A stretch of 64,000 nt of DNA from positions 186,001 through 250,000 of the forward strand of contig NZ_SUPW01000006.1 in NCBI RefSeq assembly GCF_013337285.1, in the 5' to 3' direction. The number at the start of each line of letters is the position of its first letter. Position 1 is the stretch's first letter. A model generated the notes under the pieces. That model saw nothing but the letters and a program-made list of their open reading frames with translations, searched no databases and was not told where the DNA came from. The DNA is from Agrobacterium tumefaciens. Its GTDB lineage: Bacteria > Pseudomonadota > Alphaproteobacteria > Rhizobiales > Rhizobiaceae. The position numbers and the translations under genes are program-made. Below are positions 20,249 through 29,333 of this stretch, piece by piece.

Positions 20249-23235
20249 ATTCCTATCGCGTTTCCGGCCGTGGCCGGGTGGATGCCAGCCGGTCGGTCAG
20301 CTTCACTTTCGATGGCAAGACCTATCGCGGCGTCAAGGGGGACACAGTCGCCTCGGCACTTTTGGCCAACGGCGTACATCTCATGGGCCGCTCGTTCAAA
20401 TACCACCGCCCGCGCGGCCCTGTTGCGGCGGGTTCCGAGGAGCCGAATGCGCTGATCGGCACCCGTCGCGGCACCGGCCGCTTCGAGCCGAATACCCGCG
20501 CCACGGTGCAGGAAATCTGGAACGGGCTGCAAACCAATTCGCAGAACAAATATCCGAGCCTGAAATTCGATATCGGCGCGGTCAACGACATCGCCTATAT
20601 GCTGTTTTCGGCCGGCTTCTATTACAAGACCTTCATGTGGCCGAAGAGCTTCTGGAACAAGGTTTATGAGCCTTTCATCCGCGCGGCGGCCGGTCTTGGC
20701 GTATCCCCGACGGAAGAAGACCCCGATACCTATGCCTCACGCAACCTGCATTGCGACGTGCTGATCGTCGGCGCTGGCCCTGCGGGTCTTGGCGCCGCGC
20801 GGGCGGCGGCGGTGGATGGCCTGAAGGTCGTGCTGGTCGATGAAAATGCCGAGGCCGGTGGCACGCTTCTGTCCGAACCGCAGGCGAAGATCGGCGGCCG
20901 GCCAGTATGGAACTGGCTGGCGGACGAGCTTGAGGCGCTGAAGGCGCGCGGTGTCAGGATCATGACCCGCACGACGGCGATTGCCTATTACCACCAGAAC
21001 ATGATCGGCCTCTGCGAAAAGCTGACCGACCACCTCGAAGCCCTGCCGAAGGACATGCCGCGCGAACGTCTGTGGCGTGTCCGGGCGCGCCACGTGGTGC
21101 TGGCCCAGGGCGCGTTGGAAAAGCCGCTGGTCTTCAACGGCAACGACCGTCCGGGCGTGATGCTGGCGGGTTCCGCCCAGACCTATCTCAACCGTTACGG
21201 CGTCAAGGTCGGCAACAGCCCTGTGGTGGTGACGAGCCATGACAGCGCCTGGTATGCGGCCTTTGATCTTCAAGCTGCGGGTGCCCGCGTTCAGGCCATC
21301 ATCGATACCCGCGCCACGGTGCGCGAGGAACTGGTCAACGAAGCCCGCGCGCTCGGCATTGCCGTGCGGTTGTCGCACACGGTGACGGCGACCTCCGGCC
21401 GGCTGCGCGTCAAGTCGGTCCGCGTCAACCCGGTGAATGGCACCACCGTCGGCGCGGGACAGGAAATCGCCTGCGACGCGGTGCTGATGTCTGGCGGCTG
21501 GACGCCGTCGCTGCACCTGTTTTCCCACACCCAGGGCAAGCTTGCCTGGGATGACGGGCTGACCACCTTCCTGCCGGCCATGACCAACGAGGATTGCGCG
21601 ATTGCCGGTGCCGGACGCGGACTTTGGGGCATCGAGGCCGCGCTGAAAGATGGCGCGGAGCAGGGCCGCAAGATCGCCGCAGCGCTCGGCAAGACGGGCG
21701 AGGCCAGCGATTATGTGGTGGAGCATGACCGCACCGGCAGCGGCGTTTCGCACACCGAACTGCCGAGCGACCGCGATGCCGGCAAGGCCAAGGCTTTCGT
21801 CGATTACCAGAACGACGTGACCGCCAAGGATCTGCGGCTGGCCGTACGCGAGGGCATGCGCTCCATCGAGCACGTCAAGCGCTACACCACCAACGGCATG
21901 GCCACCGATCAGGGCAAGATGTCCAACATCAACGGTTTGAATATTGCAGCGGAAGCGCTGGGAAAACGCCAGCCGCAGGTGGGGCTGACCACCTTCCGCC
22001 CGCCCTATACGCCGACGACCTTCGGGGCCTTCGCGGGCTATCATCGCGGCGCGCATTTCGAGGTGACGCGCAAGACGCAGATCGACGGCTGGGCGCAAGA
22101 GCACGGCGCTGTCTACGAGCCGGTCGGCCAATGGCGTCGCGCTTGGTATTTCCCGAAAGCCGGCGAAGACATGGATGCAGCGGTCGGCCGTGAATGCCGG
22201 GCGGTGCGGCAAAGCCTCGGCATTTTCGACGCCTCGACGCTCGGCAAGATCGAGGTTGTCGGGCCGGATGCGGTCGAGTTCATGAACCGCATGTACACCA
22301 ATCCGTGGTCGAAGCTCGCCCCCGGCCGCTGCCGCTACGGCCTGCTGCTCGGCGATGACGGCTTTATCCGCGACGACGGCGTCATCGGCCGCATGAGCGA
22401 GGACCGCTTCCACGTCACCACCACGACAGGCGGCGCGGCACGGGTGCTGAACATGATGGAGGATTACCTCCAGACCGAATGGCCCGATCTCAACGTCTGG
22501 CTGACGTCGACCACCGAACAATGGTCTACCATCGCGCTGAACGGCCCGAATGCGGCAAAGCTGCTGGCTCCGCTCGTTGAAGGCGTCGAACTGACGGAAG
22601 AGGCTTTCCCGCATATGTCTTGCGCGGAATGCACCGTGGCGGGAATACCGGCGCGGCTGTTCCGGGTGTCCTTCACCGGCGAGATCGGCTTCGAGGTCAA
22701 CGTGCCGGCCCCTCTCGGCCGCAAGCTTTGGGAAACATTGTGGGAAGCCGGCCAGCAATACGGCATCACCGCTTATGGCACCGAAACCATGCATGTGCTG
22801 CGCGCCGAAAAGGGTTACATCATCATCGGTCAGGATACCGACGGCACGGTGACGCCCTATGACGCCGCGATGGGCTGGGCCGTGGGCAAGGCGAAGCCGG
22901 ATTTCGTCGGCAAGCGCGGCCTTGCCCGCCCCGATCTTGTCGCCAAGGATCGACGTCACCTCGTCGGCCTCTTGACCGAAGACCGGTCGAAGCTGGAAGA
23001 GGGCGCGCAGATCGTCTTCGATCCGAAACAGCCAATCCCGATGAAGATGGTGGGGCATGTCACCTCATCCTACCATTCGGATGCGGCCGGCCGGCCGATT
23101 GCGCTGGCTCTGGTCGAGGGCGGCCACGAGCGGATGGGCGAGACCGTCTACATTCCGATGCTGGACCGCACGATTGCCGCAAAAATCACCGGGATGGTGT
23201 TTGTCGATCCCGAAAACACCCGCCTGAAAATCTGA
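20245..23235 (+). CDS. soxA: Sarcosine oxidase, alpha subunit
   Basis: The 996-residue alpha subunit has three parts: an N-terminal ferredoxin-like domain (about residues 10-100) that lacks the iron-sulfur cysteines, as usual in this enzyme; a pyridine-nucleotide/flavin domain starting near residue 165 (VLIVGAGPAGLGAARAAAVDG); and a C-terminal aminomethyltransferase domain (from about 620) with FRVSFTGEIGFEVNVPAP and DPENTRLKI at the end. The last domain makes 5,10-methylene-tetrahydrofolate. The length is normal for the family. The frame is intact throughout. Confidence 0.96.
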   Translation: MNSYRVSGRGRVDASRSVSFTFDGKTYRGVKGDTVASALLANGVHLMGRSFKYHRPRGPVAAGSEEPNALIGTRRGTGRFEPNTRATVQEIWNGLQTNSQNKYPSLKFDIGAVNDIAYMLFSAGFYYKTFMWPKSFWNKVYEPFIRAAAGLGVSPTEEDPDTYASRNLHCDVLIVGAGPAGLGAARAAAVDGLKVVLVDENAEAGGTLLSEPQAKIGGRPVWNWLADELEALKARGVRIMTRTTAIAYYHQNMIGLCEKLTDHLEALPKDMPRERLWRVRARHVVLAQGALEKPLVFNGNDRPGVMLAGSAQTYLNRYGVKVGNSPVVVTSHDSAWYAAFDLQAAGARVQAIIDTRATVREELVNEARALGIAVRLSHTVTATSGRLRVKSVRVNPVNGTTVGAGQEIACDAVLMSGGWTPSLHLFSHTQGKLAWDDGLTTFLPAMTNEDCAIAGAGRGLWGIEAALKDGAEQGRKIAAALGKTGEASDYVVEHDRTGSGVSHTELPSDRDAGKAKAFVDYQNDVTAKDLRLAVREGMRSIEHVKRYTTNGMATDQGKMSNINGLNIAAEALGKRQPQVGLTTFRPPYTPTTFGAFAGYHRGAHFEVTRKTQIDGWAQEHGAVYEPVGQWRRAWYFPKAGEDMDAAVGRECRAVRQSLGIFDASTLGKIEVVGPDAVEFMNRMYTNPWSKLAPGRCRYGLLLGDDGFIRDDGVIGRMSEDRFHVTTTTGGAARVLNMMEDYLQTEWPDLNVWLTSTTEQWSTIALNGPNAAKLLAPLVEGVELTEEAFPHMSCAECTVAGIPARLFRVSFTGEIGFEVNVPAPLGRKLWETLWEAGQQYGITAYGTETMHVLRAEKGYIIIGQDTDGTVTPYDAAMGWAVGKAKPDFVGKRGLARPDLVAKDRRHLVGLLTEDRSKLEEGAQIVFDPKQPIPMKMVGHVTSSYHSDAAGRPIALALVEGGHERMGETVYIPMLDRTIAAKITGMVFVDPENTRLKI

Positions 23236-23248
23236 CCCGGAGATGACA

Positions 23249-23803
23249 ATGAACATGCGCGTTTCCTCCCCCATTTCCGGCACGCTGGCCGAAAGCAAAG
23301 CGGCCCGGGTCAGCATACTGCCAACGCAGGGGCGGCTGTCGCTGCGGGCGCGCGGCGATCTGACGCTGCTCAGTGCAGCGATTGGTCTGACCTTGCCTGA
23401 CCGCATAGGCACCCGCGCCGCAGCCGGCGAAAAGCAGGCCGTGCGCCTCGGTCCCGACGAATGGACGATCCTTGCTCCCGAAGGAGAACTCGACGGGCTG
23501 AAGGCGGCTTGCGCCAGCGTTTACGCCAGCCACCCGCACAGCCTCGTGGATATTTGTGGGCGAGAAGTCACGCTTCTGATCGAGGGGTGCCAAGCCGCCG
23601 AACTGCTGACACTAGGCTGCGCCCGCGATATCGACACCGTTCCGGTGGGCGAAGCGCGCCGCACGATCTTCGACGGCGTGACCGTGGTGCTGTGGCGCGA
23701 TGGGGAAGACCGTTTCCGCATGGATGTCTGGAACAGTTTCGTACCGCATCTTGGCCATTTGCTTGAAACCGGTTGCAGGGAACTTGCCGCCGAAATTGCC
23801 TGA
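23249..23803 (+). CDS. soxG: Sarcosine oxidase, gamma subunit
   Basis: The 184-residue protein matches the gamma subunit by position and by motifs RLGPDEWTILAP and LVDICGREVTLLIEG, with the C-terminal DVWNSFVPHLGHLLE. The ATG at 23249 is seven bases after CCGGAG; the in-frame ATG at 23243 abuts that site. It completes the soxBDAG set and is followed after 55 bases by purU. Confidence 0.93.
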   Translation: MNMRVSSPISGTLAESKAARVSILPTQGRLSLRARGDLTLLSAAIGLTLPDRIGTRAAAGEKQAVRLGPDEWTILAPEGELDGLKAACASVYASHPHSLVDICGREVTLLIEGCQAAELLTLGCARDIDTVPVGEARRTIFDGVTVVLWRDGEDRFRMDVWNSFVPHLGHLLETGCRELAAEIA

Positions 23804-23858
23804 ACTCGCCACGGTTTCAAAACTGTCCGAGTGCTGATCCATCAAGGGGAGCAGGATT

Positions 23859-24743
23859 TTGACCACCTATGTCATGAAAGTCTCGTGCCCGGCACGCAGC
23901 GGCATCGTTGCCGCCGTCTCCGGATATCTCGCGCGATCCGGTTGCAACATCAATGACAGTTCGCAATTCACCGATCAGGAGACCGGCCGTTTTTTCATGC
24001 GGCTGAGCTTCGTTTCGGAGCAGGGGCTGGGGCGTGACGCTCTCTTTGACGGCTTCGCTCCTGTCGCTGCCGATTTCGACATGGATTACGATTTCCATGA
24101 TCTCTCTCGCAAAACCAAGGTGGTGATCATGGTGTCACGCTTTGGCCATTGCCTCAACGATCTGCTGTATCGCTCCCGGATCGGTGCCCTGCCGGTGAAG
24201 ATCGTTGCGGTAGTCTCCAATCATCTCGATTACCAGAAGCAGGTGGTGAACGAGGATATTCCTTTCCACCATATCCGCGTCACGCCGCAGACGAAGCCGG
24301 AAGCCGAGGCGGAAATCTTGCAGGTCGTGCATGATGCGGGGGCGGAACTCGTGGTTCTGGCGCGCTACATGCAGGTTCTGTCGGACCGGCTTTGCCAGGA
24401 AATGTCGGGCCGCATCATCAACATCCATCATTCCTTCCTGCCGTCGTTCAAGGGCGCCAACCCCTACAAGCAGGCTTATGAACGCGGTGTGCGGCTGATC
24501 GGCGCGACTGCCCATTATGTCACCGCCGATCTCGATGAGGGGCCGATCATCGAGCAGGATACGATCCGCGTGACCCATGCCCAAAGCGGCATGGACTACG
24601 TCTCGCTTGGCCGCGACGTGGAAAGCCAGGTACTGGCCCGCGCCATCCACGCCCATATTCATCACCGGGTCTTCCTGAACGGCAACCGAACCGTGGTGTT
24701 TCCCGCTTCGCCGGGGGAATATGTGTCCGAACGCATGGGATAA
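23859..24743 (+). CDS. purU: Formyltetrahydrofolate deformylase
   Basis: The 294-residue enzyme hydrolyses 10-formyl-tetrahydrofolate to formate and tetrahydrofolate. It has an N-terminal ACT domain (YVMKVSCPARSGIVAAVSGYLARSGCNINDSSQF) and a formyltransferase-fold catalytic domain with IINIHHSFLPSFKGANPYKQAYERGVRLIGATAHYVTADLDEGPIIEQ, containing the conserved Asn, His and Asp. The start is TTG at 23859 after GGGGAGCAGGA. Behind soxG it would recycle the one-carbon units released by sarcosine oxidation to free folate. Confidence 0.95.
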   Translation: MTTYVMKVSCPARSGIVAAVSGYLARSGCNINDSSQFTDQETGRFFMRLSFVSEQGLGRDALFDGFAPVAADFDMDYDFHDLSRKTKVVIMVSRFGHCLNDLLYRSRIGALPVKIVAVVSNHLDYQKQVVNEDIPFHHIRVTPQTKPEAEAEILQVVHDAGAELVVLARYMQVLSDRLCQEMSGRIINIHHSFLPSFKGANPYKQAYERGVRLIGATAHYVTADLDEGPIIEQDTIRVTHAQSGMDYVSLGRDVESQVLARAIHAHIHHRVFLNGNRTVVFPASPGEYVSERMG

Positions 24744-24770
24744 GTGCACCGGAACGCGGGAGCGGGCGCT

Positions 24771-26861
24771 TTACTCTTCGGGCGGCGGCTCCATTTCGCC
24801 GCCCTGCTGCTCCTCCGGGCGCTTCGCGGACCGCGCAGCGGGATAGGCGCCTGTCATGCTGGCGAACTGAATGTCGTTTTCAGCAAAGGCATCCTTCAAC
24901 ATCGAATAGGCCTTGCGTCGCACCACTGAGGATTGTCCGCCAGCGCGCAGCATCATGCCAAAGCCGAGCGTCATCCCATATTCGCCGAAGTGCTCGACGC
25001 CTTTCAGCTTGACGGTCTCGATGAGGAACGGCCCAAATTCCGGATCTTCTTGCAGGGCCTTGCCGATCTCCTTGGTGATGGCCTTGACCTTGGCGATATC
25101 CGTATCGAAGGCGACAGTGACCATAAACTTGTCGATCGACCAGTCACGGCTCATGTTTTCGACTGCGCCGAGCGACCCGAACGGCACGGTGAAGATCGGG
25201 CCGCGATGGTGGCGCAGCTTGACCGAGCGGATGCTGAAGGATTCCACCGTGCCGCGGTAGGAGCCGCTCTGAATATATTCGCCGACACGGAAAGCGTCGT
25301 CGATCATGTAAAACACGCCGCTGATGATGTCCTTGACCAGCGTCTGCGAGCCGAAACCGATGGCGATGCCGAAAATGCCGGCGCTCGCCAGCAGCGGCCC
25401 GATATTGACACCGAGTTCCGAAAGCGCCGTCATGACGGCGACGGCGGCGATGATGATGCCGAGCATGTTGCGCAGGATCGGCAGGATGGTCAAAAGCCGA
25501 TCATCCTGTGGCTGGCCGCCGGAGTGGCCGCTCACGGGGTCACCAACGGGAGCGCTCAGCTCCAGCCGCCGGGCGATCATCGATTTGATGGCGATCCATA
25601 TGAGATCGGCAAGCAGCAGGATGAGTGCCCCGTGCAGGAGGCCGACGACGATCGACGTGAGCAATGCGCCGTCTGGCAGAGAATCCGGATGGGCGCGCAC
25701 GAGAAAGATCAGCCACACTATGGCGGTTCCGACGATGGCGAGCCGCACGCCGCGCTCGGCCAGAACCGGGCGGAGATCGCTCTCGCCGTAGCCGCCAATA
25801 TCGATTGCCAGTTTTCTCGTCGCAATGCCGAGCGTCGAGGCGAAGCCGGGCAGGACCAGCGCATAAAGCCCGATCCAGAACAGGACGCCTGCACCGGCGA
25901 GTCGCAGCCCGAATAGGATGACAAGGCCAAAGATCAGCGCCACATCGATTGCGCGCGTCCGCTCAGACCCCGGATCGCCGCCGGGTCTGCGCCAGATCCA
26001 GAGGCCGGCGAGCAGAAACAGGATGCCGATCATACCGGTGGATAGAAGCCCGAGCGTATCGCGCGGGAGATCGAGATTTTCGAGCGTCCTGAGCACGGCC
26101 CAGAAAAGCCCGGCTAGCGCTGCAAGCCACGTCCAGCGGACGATCCAGAAATCGCGCCGGGTGCTGGTTTCGCGACCGACGACCTGCCGCAACAGGCCGG
26201 AAACTGCAAAAAGCATCGGCAGGAGAATGCTCATCACGAGCCAGGGCAGCAGAACGGCGCTTAACAGACGTGGCCACTGGATGGTTAGAAACATGGCGGT
26301 CGCGACAAGGCCGTAACCGAAGAGCGGCAGGAGGCTTCGCGACATGACAGCCGAGGCATATTTGCCGATTTCCCCGCTGTTTTTGCGGGATGCGTGCATG
26401 ACGATGATGCGGTTCGTGACAATACCGCCTGCAAGGCCTGCGCCGAACAGTACCAGCACATGCAGCAAGAAAATGAAGGGACCGTAGGCACGGATCGCAT
26501 CGCCAAGCCTTTCCCACGCGGAAGCGATTTGCGAGAACATGACGGGCAGGTCACCCACGATGCGGGCAAAATGCTCCCGGCGCTTGCTTGCCCATTGGTC
26601 GAGATCGCTCAACTGACTTGGTGACGCCGTTTGCGGCGGCGGCTCCGCGCCAGTTGTCGCGAGTTTCTGTGCGAGCAGGGCACGAACGTCGTCCTGCCCG
26701 AGCAGTTGCAGCAACTGGTCGACCTTCTGCTCCGTCGTCTGTGTGGGGAAAGGCGCTTTTACCGGCGGCGGCTCCTGCGCGGAAAGGCCGGTTGTTCCCA
26801 GCACGAAAAGTGCGATGACGGTCGCTGCAATCCATCTGAAAAGAGAGGGAAGGGTTGTCAT
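24771..26861 (-). CDS. Large mechanosensitive channel of the MscS family
   Basis: The 696-residue inner-membrane protein has a signal-like N-terminus (LFVLGTTGLSAQEPPP), a proline-rich periplasmic part, about ten hydrophobic segments and a C-terminal MscS core: the pore helix region NIGPLLASAGIFGIAIGFGSQTLVKDIISGVFYMIDD and beta domain FRVGEYIQSGSYRGTVESFSIRSVKLRHHRGPIFTVPFGSL. Such channels release solutes upon osmotic downshift. The ATG at 26861 overlaps the ParB-like gene by four bases, so it is the last gene of a three-gene operon. The tail is rich in Pro and Glu. Confidence 0.9.
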   Translation of the reverse strand: MTTLPSLFRWIAATVIALFVLGTTGLSAQEPPPVKAPFPTQTTEQKVDQLLQLLGQDDVRALLAQKLATTGAEPPPQTASPSQLSDLDQWASKRREHFARIVGDLPVMFSQIASAWERLGDAIRAYGPFIFLLHVLVLFGAGLAGGIVTNRIIVMHASRKNSGEIGKYASAVMSRSLLPLFGYGLVATAMFLTIQWPRLLSAVLLPWLVMSILLPMLFAVSGLLRQVVGRETSTRRDFWIVRWTWLAALAGLFWAVLRTLENLDLPRDTLGLLSTGMIGILFLLAGLWIWRRPGGDPGSERTRAIDVALIFGLVILFGLRLAGAGVLFWIGLYALVLPGFASTLGIATRKLAIDIGGYGESDLRPVLAERGVRLAIVGTAIVWLIFLVRAHPDSLPDGALLTSIVVGLLHGALILLLADLIWIAIKSMIARRLELSAPVGDPVSGHSGGQPQDDRLLTILPILRNMLGIIIAAVAVMTALSELGVNIGPLLASAGIFGIAIGFGSQTLVKDIISGVFYMIDDAFRVGEYIQSGSYRGTVESFSIRSVKLRHHRGPIFTVPFGSLGAVENMSRDWSIDKFMVTVAFDTDIAKVKAITKEIGKALQEDPEFGPFLIETVKLKGVEHFGEYGMTLGFGMMLRAGGQSSVVRRKAYSMLKDAFAENDIQFASMTGAYPAARSAKRPEEQQGGEMEPPPEE

Positions 26862-27475
26862 TCGGCTCTCCCGCACCAGCCGGGAAGATGTCGTGCATCG
26901 TGTGAGCGCGCCAGTTCCACTGCTCCTGCCATGGTCTTATCGAAAGAATGCCGCAGGTCTTTGCTGCTCACCCGGCGGCGGAGAAAATCCGCCCAGAGAA
27001 ATTCGGTAAAGGGCGCTTCGATCTTGGCGAAACCGCCCGCATCGCGAACTGCGCCGGCCAGCGAGCGGAACGGATCGTCTTGAAGGTCAATGATCCGCTT
27101 CGGCAACTCGTCGACAGGGCGGCGCGCACCTTCGGCATCGAAAGGATAAACCAGGTTGCGATGATCCATCACCGACCAGAATTCCTGCCTGCCCAGATGA
27201 GAAAGATCGGCAACGATGCTGGTCAGCACATGTTTCACGCCCTCGTAGTGTAACGCCAGAGCAAGGTGATGATGGTCGACCAGATAGAGGCGCTGTTTAT
27301 AGCCAATGACGACAGGCACCATGTGATGGCCGAGAAAGTCCGGCCCTTTTTCCTCGCGTATCGCGGCCCATTGTTTGCGCTTGTTTTCCACCTCGCGAAG
27401 GCCGACCGTCATTTGTGTCGGTCTGAGCGCGGTGATTTCAACCGGGCTGAGGTGCGGTTCAAGAGGTTGTGGCAT
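26858..27475 (-). CDS. ParB-like (ParBc_2-type) protein
   Basis: The 205-residue soluble protein resembles the putative ParB-like nuclease family PF08857. The segment PTQMTVGLREVENKRKQW and the block FLGHHMVPVVIGYKQRLYLVDHHHLALALHYEGV, with a DHHH cluster, are the family markers I recognise. It differs from chromosome-partitioning ParB and has no ParA next to it. Its start overlaps the end of the SulP gene by 17 bases and its stop overlaps the MscS gene by four. What such a protein does between a transporter and a channel is unknown. Confidence 0.78.
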   Translation of the reverse strand: MPQPLEPHLSPVEITALRPTQMTVGLREVENKRKQWAAIREEKGPDFLGHHMVPVVIGYKQRLYLVDHHHLALALHYEGVKHVLTSIVADLSHLGRQEFWSVMDHRNLVYPFDAEGARRPVDELPKRIIDLQDDPFRSLAGAVRDAGGFAKIEAPFTEFLWADFLRRRVSSKDLRHSFDKTMAGAVELARSHDARHLPGWCGRAE

Positions 27476-29090
27476 GGCTGTTCTCCCGGCCCATGGCCGT
27501 CGTTACGGCATCATCGACGCTGAAACTGCTGCGCGCCACCAGATCGCTCCCGCCGCCGGCGAGCAGCAGATCCCGTACATGGTCGTGCACGCGGGCATAA
27601 TAGATCGCAGTGCCGCCGCGCTGCATCGCTGCATCGAATTCCAGCAGCGCATCGAGCGCGGTGGAATCCAGTTCGAAGCTTTCCTCAAGACTGATGATCG
27701 CGACATGCAGTTCCGGCCTTGCGGCGAGGCGTTTGGTGACGGCGGCAAGGATCGGTTCGGCATTGCCGAAAAACAGCGGCTGCGCCGGGCGCAGGATAAT
27801 CATGCCCGCTATGTCCTTCGCATCCGGATGGCGTTCCATGTCGACGAAATCGTGGCTGTCGCCTAGCCTTCCGAGATGCATCACATGCGGCAGCGAAAGC
27901 CGACGGACGAAAACGGCGAAGGACAGCGCGACGGCAACGAGCATGCCGTTCAGAACGCCGAATGCCAGCACGCCGGCGGCGGCTGCAAGCGCCAGATAGG
28001 CATCGTTGCCAAGTCGCCACAAACGGATGATCGGCGTCGGATCAAGCGCGTGCAGCAGGGCGACTGCGATGATGGCGGCGAGCACGGCCAGGGGGATGAA
28101 GGCAAACCAGCCGGAAGCGAGCAGGCTGAAAATCGCAAGGCCGATTGCGGCGATGGCCGAGGCGAGCCGGCTCTGCGGCCCGACCGCTTCGCTTGCCGCA
28201 CCGGCGGAAAAACCGGCGCCGACCGGCATGCCCTGCACGGCGGCGCTGGCGATATTGGCAAGCCCGAAGGCCCGCAATTCGCGATTGGAATCGACGTTCT
28301 CGCCATGGCGCAGCGAAAAGCTGCGGATCGTACCCCAGGATTCCGCAAAGAGAATGAGGACCAGCGGCGGCGCAAAGCGGGCGACATGCGCGACGTCATC
28401 GAGCGACACTGAAAGCGGGCCAGCCCATATTCCGGCAAGATCGATGGTGCCGACAATGGCAACGCCGCGGCTTTGCAGATCAAGCAGCATCGAGACGGCA
28501 ATGCCTGCCACGATCACCACAAGGCTGCCGGGAAGGATCGGGCGTTTACGCAGGAGGAGCAGTACGGCAAGCGCCGTGAGGCCGACGACGATGCTTTCGA
28601 AGCTCCAGTCTCGCGGATGGGAGAGTATCTGCAACAGGATCGCCAGCGGTTCGCCCGTTTGCTCCGTGATTCCAAAGAGGCTCGGCAATTGCTTGATCGT
28701 GATCAGAATGGCGAGGCCGAAAGCGAAACCGCGCAGCACCGGGCGCGAAATCACACTCGACAGCGCGCCGAGCCGCGTGGCCGCTGCTACAAGAAACAGG
28801 ATGCCCACCAATGCGACCGAAATAGCGACAAGCAGCATCTTCTGCGCCGGTGTGACGGAAAGCGTGGCGAGCATTGCCGCCAATATTGCGGCGGAGGAAG
28901 ATGTGGGCGAAACGACCGCAAACCGGCTCTGGCCGAAAATGGCATAAACGATGCAGCCCATAATGGCTGCGAGAATGGCGTGCTGGGCCGGAACACCGGC
29001 AATTCCAGAATAGGCGATCGCTTCCGGCAGCATCAGGCCGGCGATCGACAATCCAGCAATCACATCACGCCGGTCGAATGTCACGGACAT
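27459..29090 (-). CDS. SulP-family anion transporter with STAS domain
   Basis: The 543-residue protein has a long membrane domain with the SulP opening LSIAGLMLPEAIAYSGIAGVPAQHAILAAIMGCIVYAIFGQSRFAVVSPTSSSAA and about 11-12 helices, then a cytoplasmic STAS domain (about residues 425-530) with IISLEESFELDSTALDALLEFDAAM. SulP proteins carry sulfate, bicarbonate or carboxylates; the substrate is not evident. First gene of the SulP-ParB-like-MscS operon; a long inverted repeat lies 72 bases upstream of its start. Confidence 0.9.
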   Translation of the reverse strand: MSVTFDRRDVIAGLSIAGLMLPEAIAYSGIAGVPAQHAILAAIMGCIVYAIFGQSRFAVVSPTSSSAAILAAMLATLSVTPAQKMLLVAISVALVGILFLVAAATRLGALSSVISRPVLRGFAFGLAILITIKQLPSLFGITEQTGEPLAILLQILSHPRDWSFESIVVGLTALAVLLLLRKRPILPGSLVVIVAGIAVSMLLDLQSRGVAIVGTIDLAGIWAGPLSVSLDDVAHVARFAPPLVLILFAESWGTIRSFSLRHGENVDSNRELRAFGLANIASAAVQGMPVGAGFSAGAASEAVGPQSRLASAIAAIGLAIFSLLASGWFAFIPLAVLAAIIAVALLHALDPTPIIRLWRLGNDAYLALAAAAGVLAFGVLNGMLVAVALSFAVFVRRLSLPHVMHLGRLGDSHDFVDMERHPDAKDIAGMIILRPAQPLFFGNAEPILAAVTKRLAARPELHVAIISLEESFELDSTALDALLEFDAAMQRGGTAIYYARVHDHVRDLLLAGGGSDLVARSSFSVDDAVTTAMGRENSHATTS

Positions 29091-29161
29091 GGGGTTGCAA
29101 CCGTTTCGACGCCGATGGAGGCGATAAAACTTTCACCCGGTATGATCACGATTCTCCACCC

Positions 29162-29203
29162 TGTATCCGTAATGAAATGAAGGTTTCACCCATTGCGGAT
29201 ACA
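29162..29203. repeat. Long near-perfect inverted repeat upstream of the SulP gene
   Basis: TGTATCCGTAATG (29162-29174) and CATTGCGGATACA (29191-29203) match as inverted repeats at 12 of 13 positions. The 16-base centre contains a second small inverted pair (TGAAA/TTTCA). No T tract follows on the minus strand, so it is not an obvious terminator of the cupin gene; a regulator site or structured leader of the SulP operon is more likely. The rest of the 243-base gap shows nothing else I can name. Confidence 0.6.
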
Positions 29204-29333
29204 AGTCAAAGTTTAAATTGCACGCCTGAAATATTTCGGTCTTTCCGGGTTTGGCCATCACCGCGTATCGTTCGGCGGATGATGCGGGCGTACCCGTTTC
29301 AGGTGGGCAACTGTCCCCCCCGGGACGGCGGTG

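Noticed and set aside
20737-23058. Long antisense open frame (over 700 codons) opposite soxA
   Set aside because: It is a by-product of high GC in the third codon position of soxA; composition is Arg/His/Gly-rich and it matches no family. soxA is intact and well conserved.
26858-27475. Plasmid-type partition locus suggested by a ParB-like protein
   Set aside because: There is no ParA gene, no parS-like repeat set and the protein is of the separate ParBc_2 type, so a partition role is not supported.
29311-29325. C-run flanked by GTCCC/GGGAC, with a similar run near 63985
   Set aside because: Short low-complexity matches; the second lies inside napF codons. I see no sign of a shared element.
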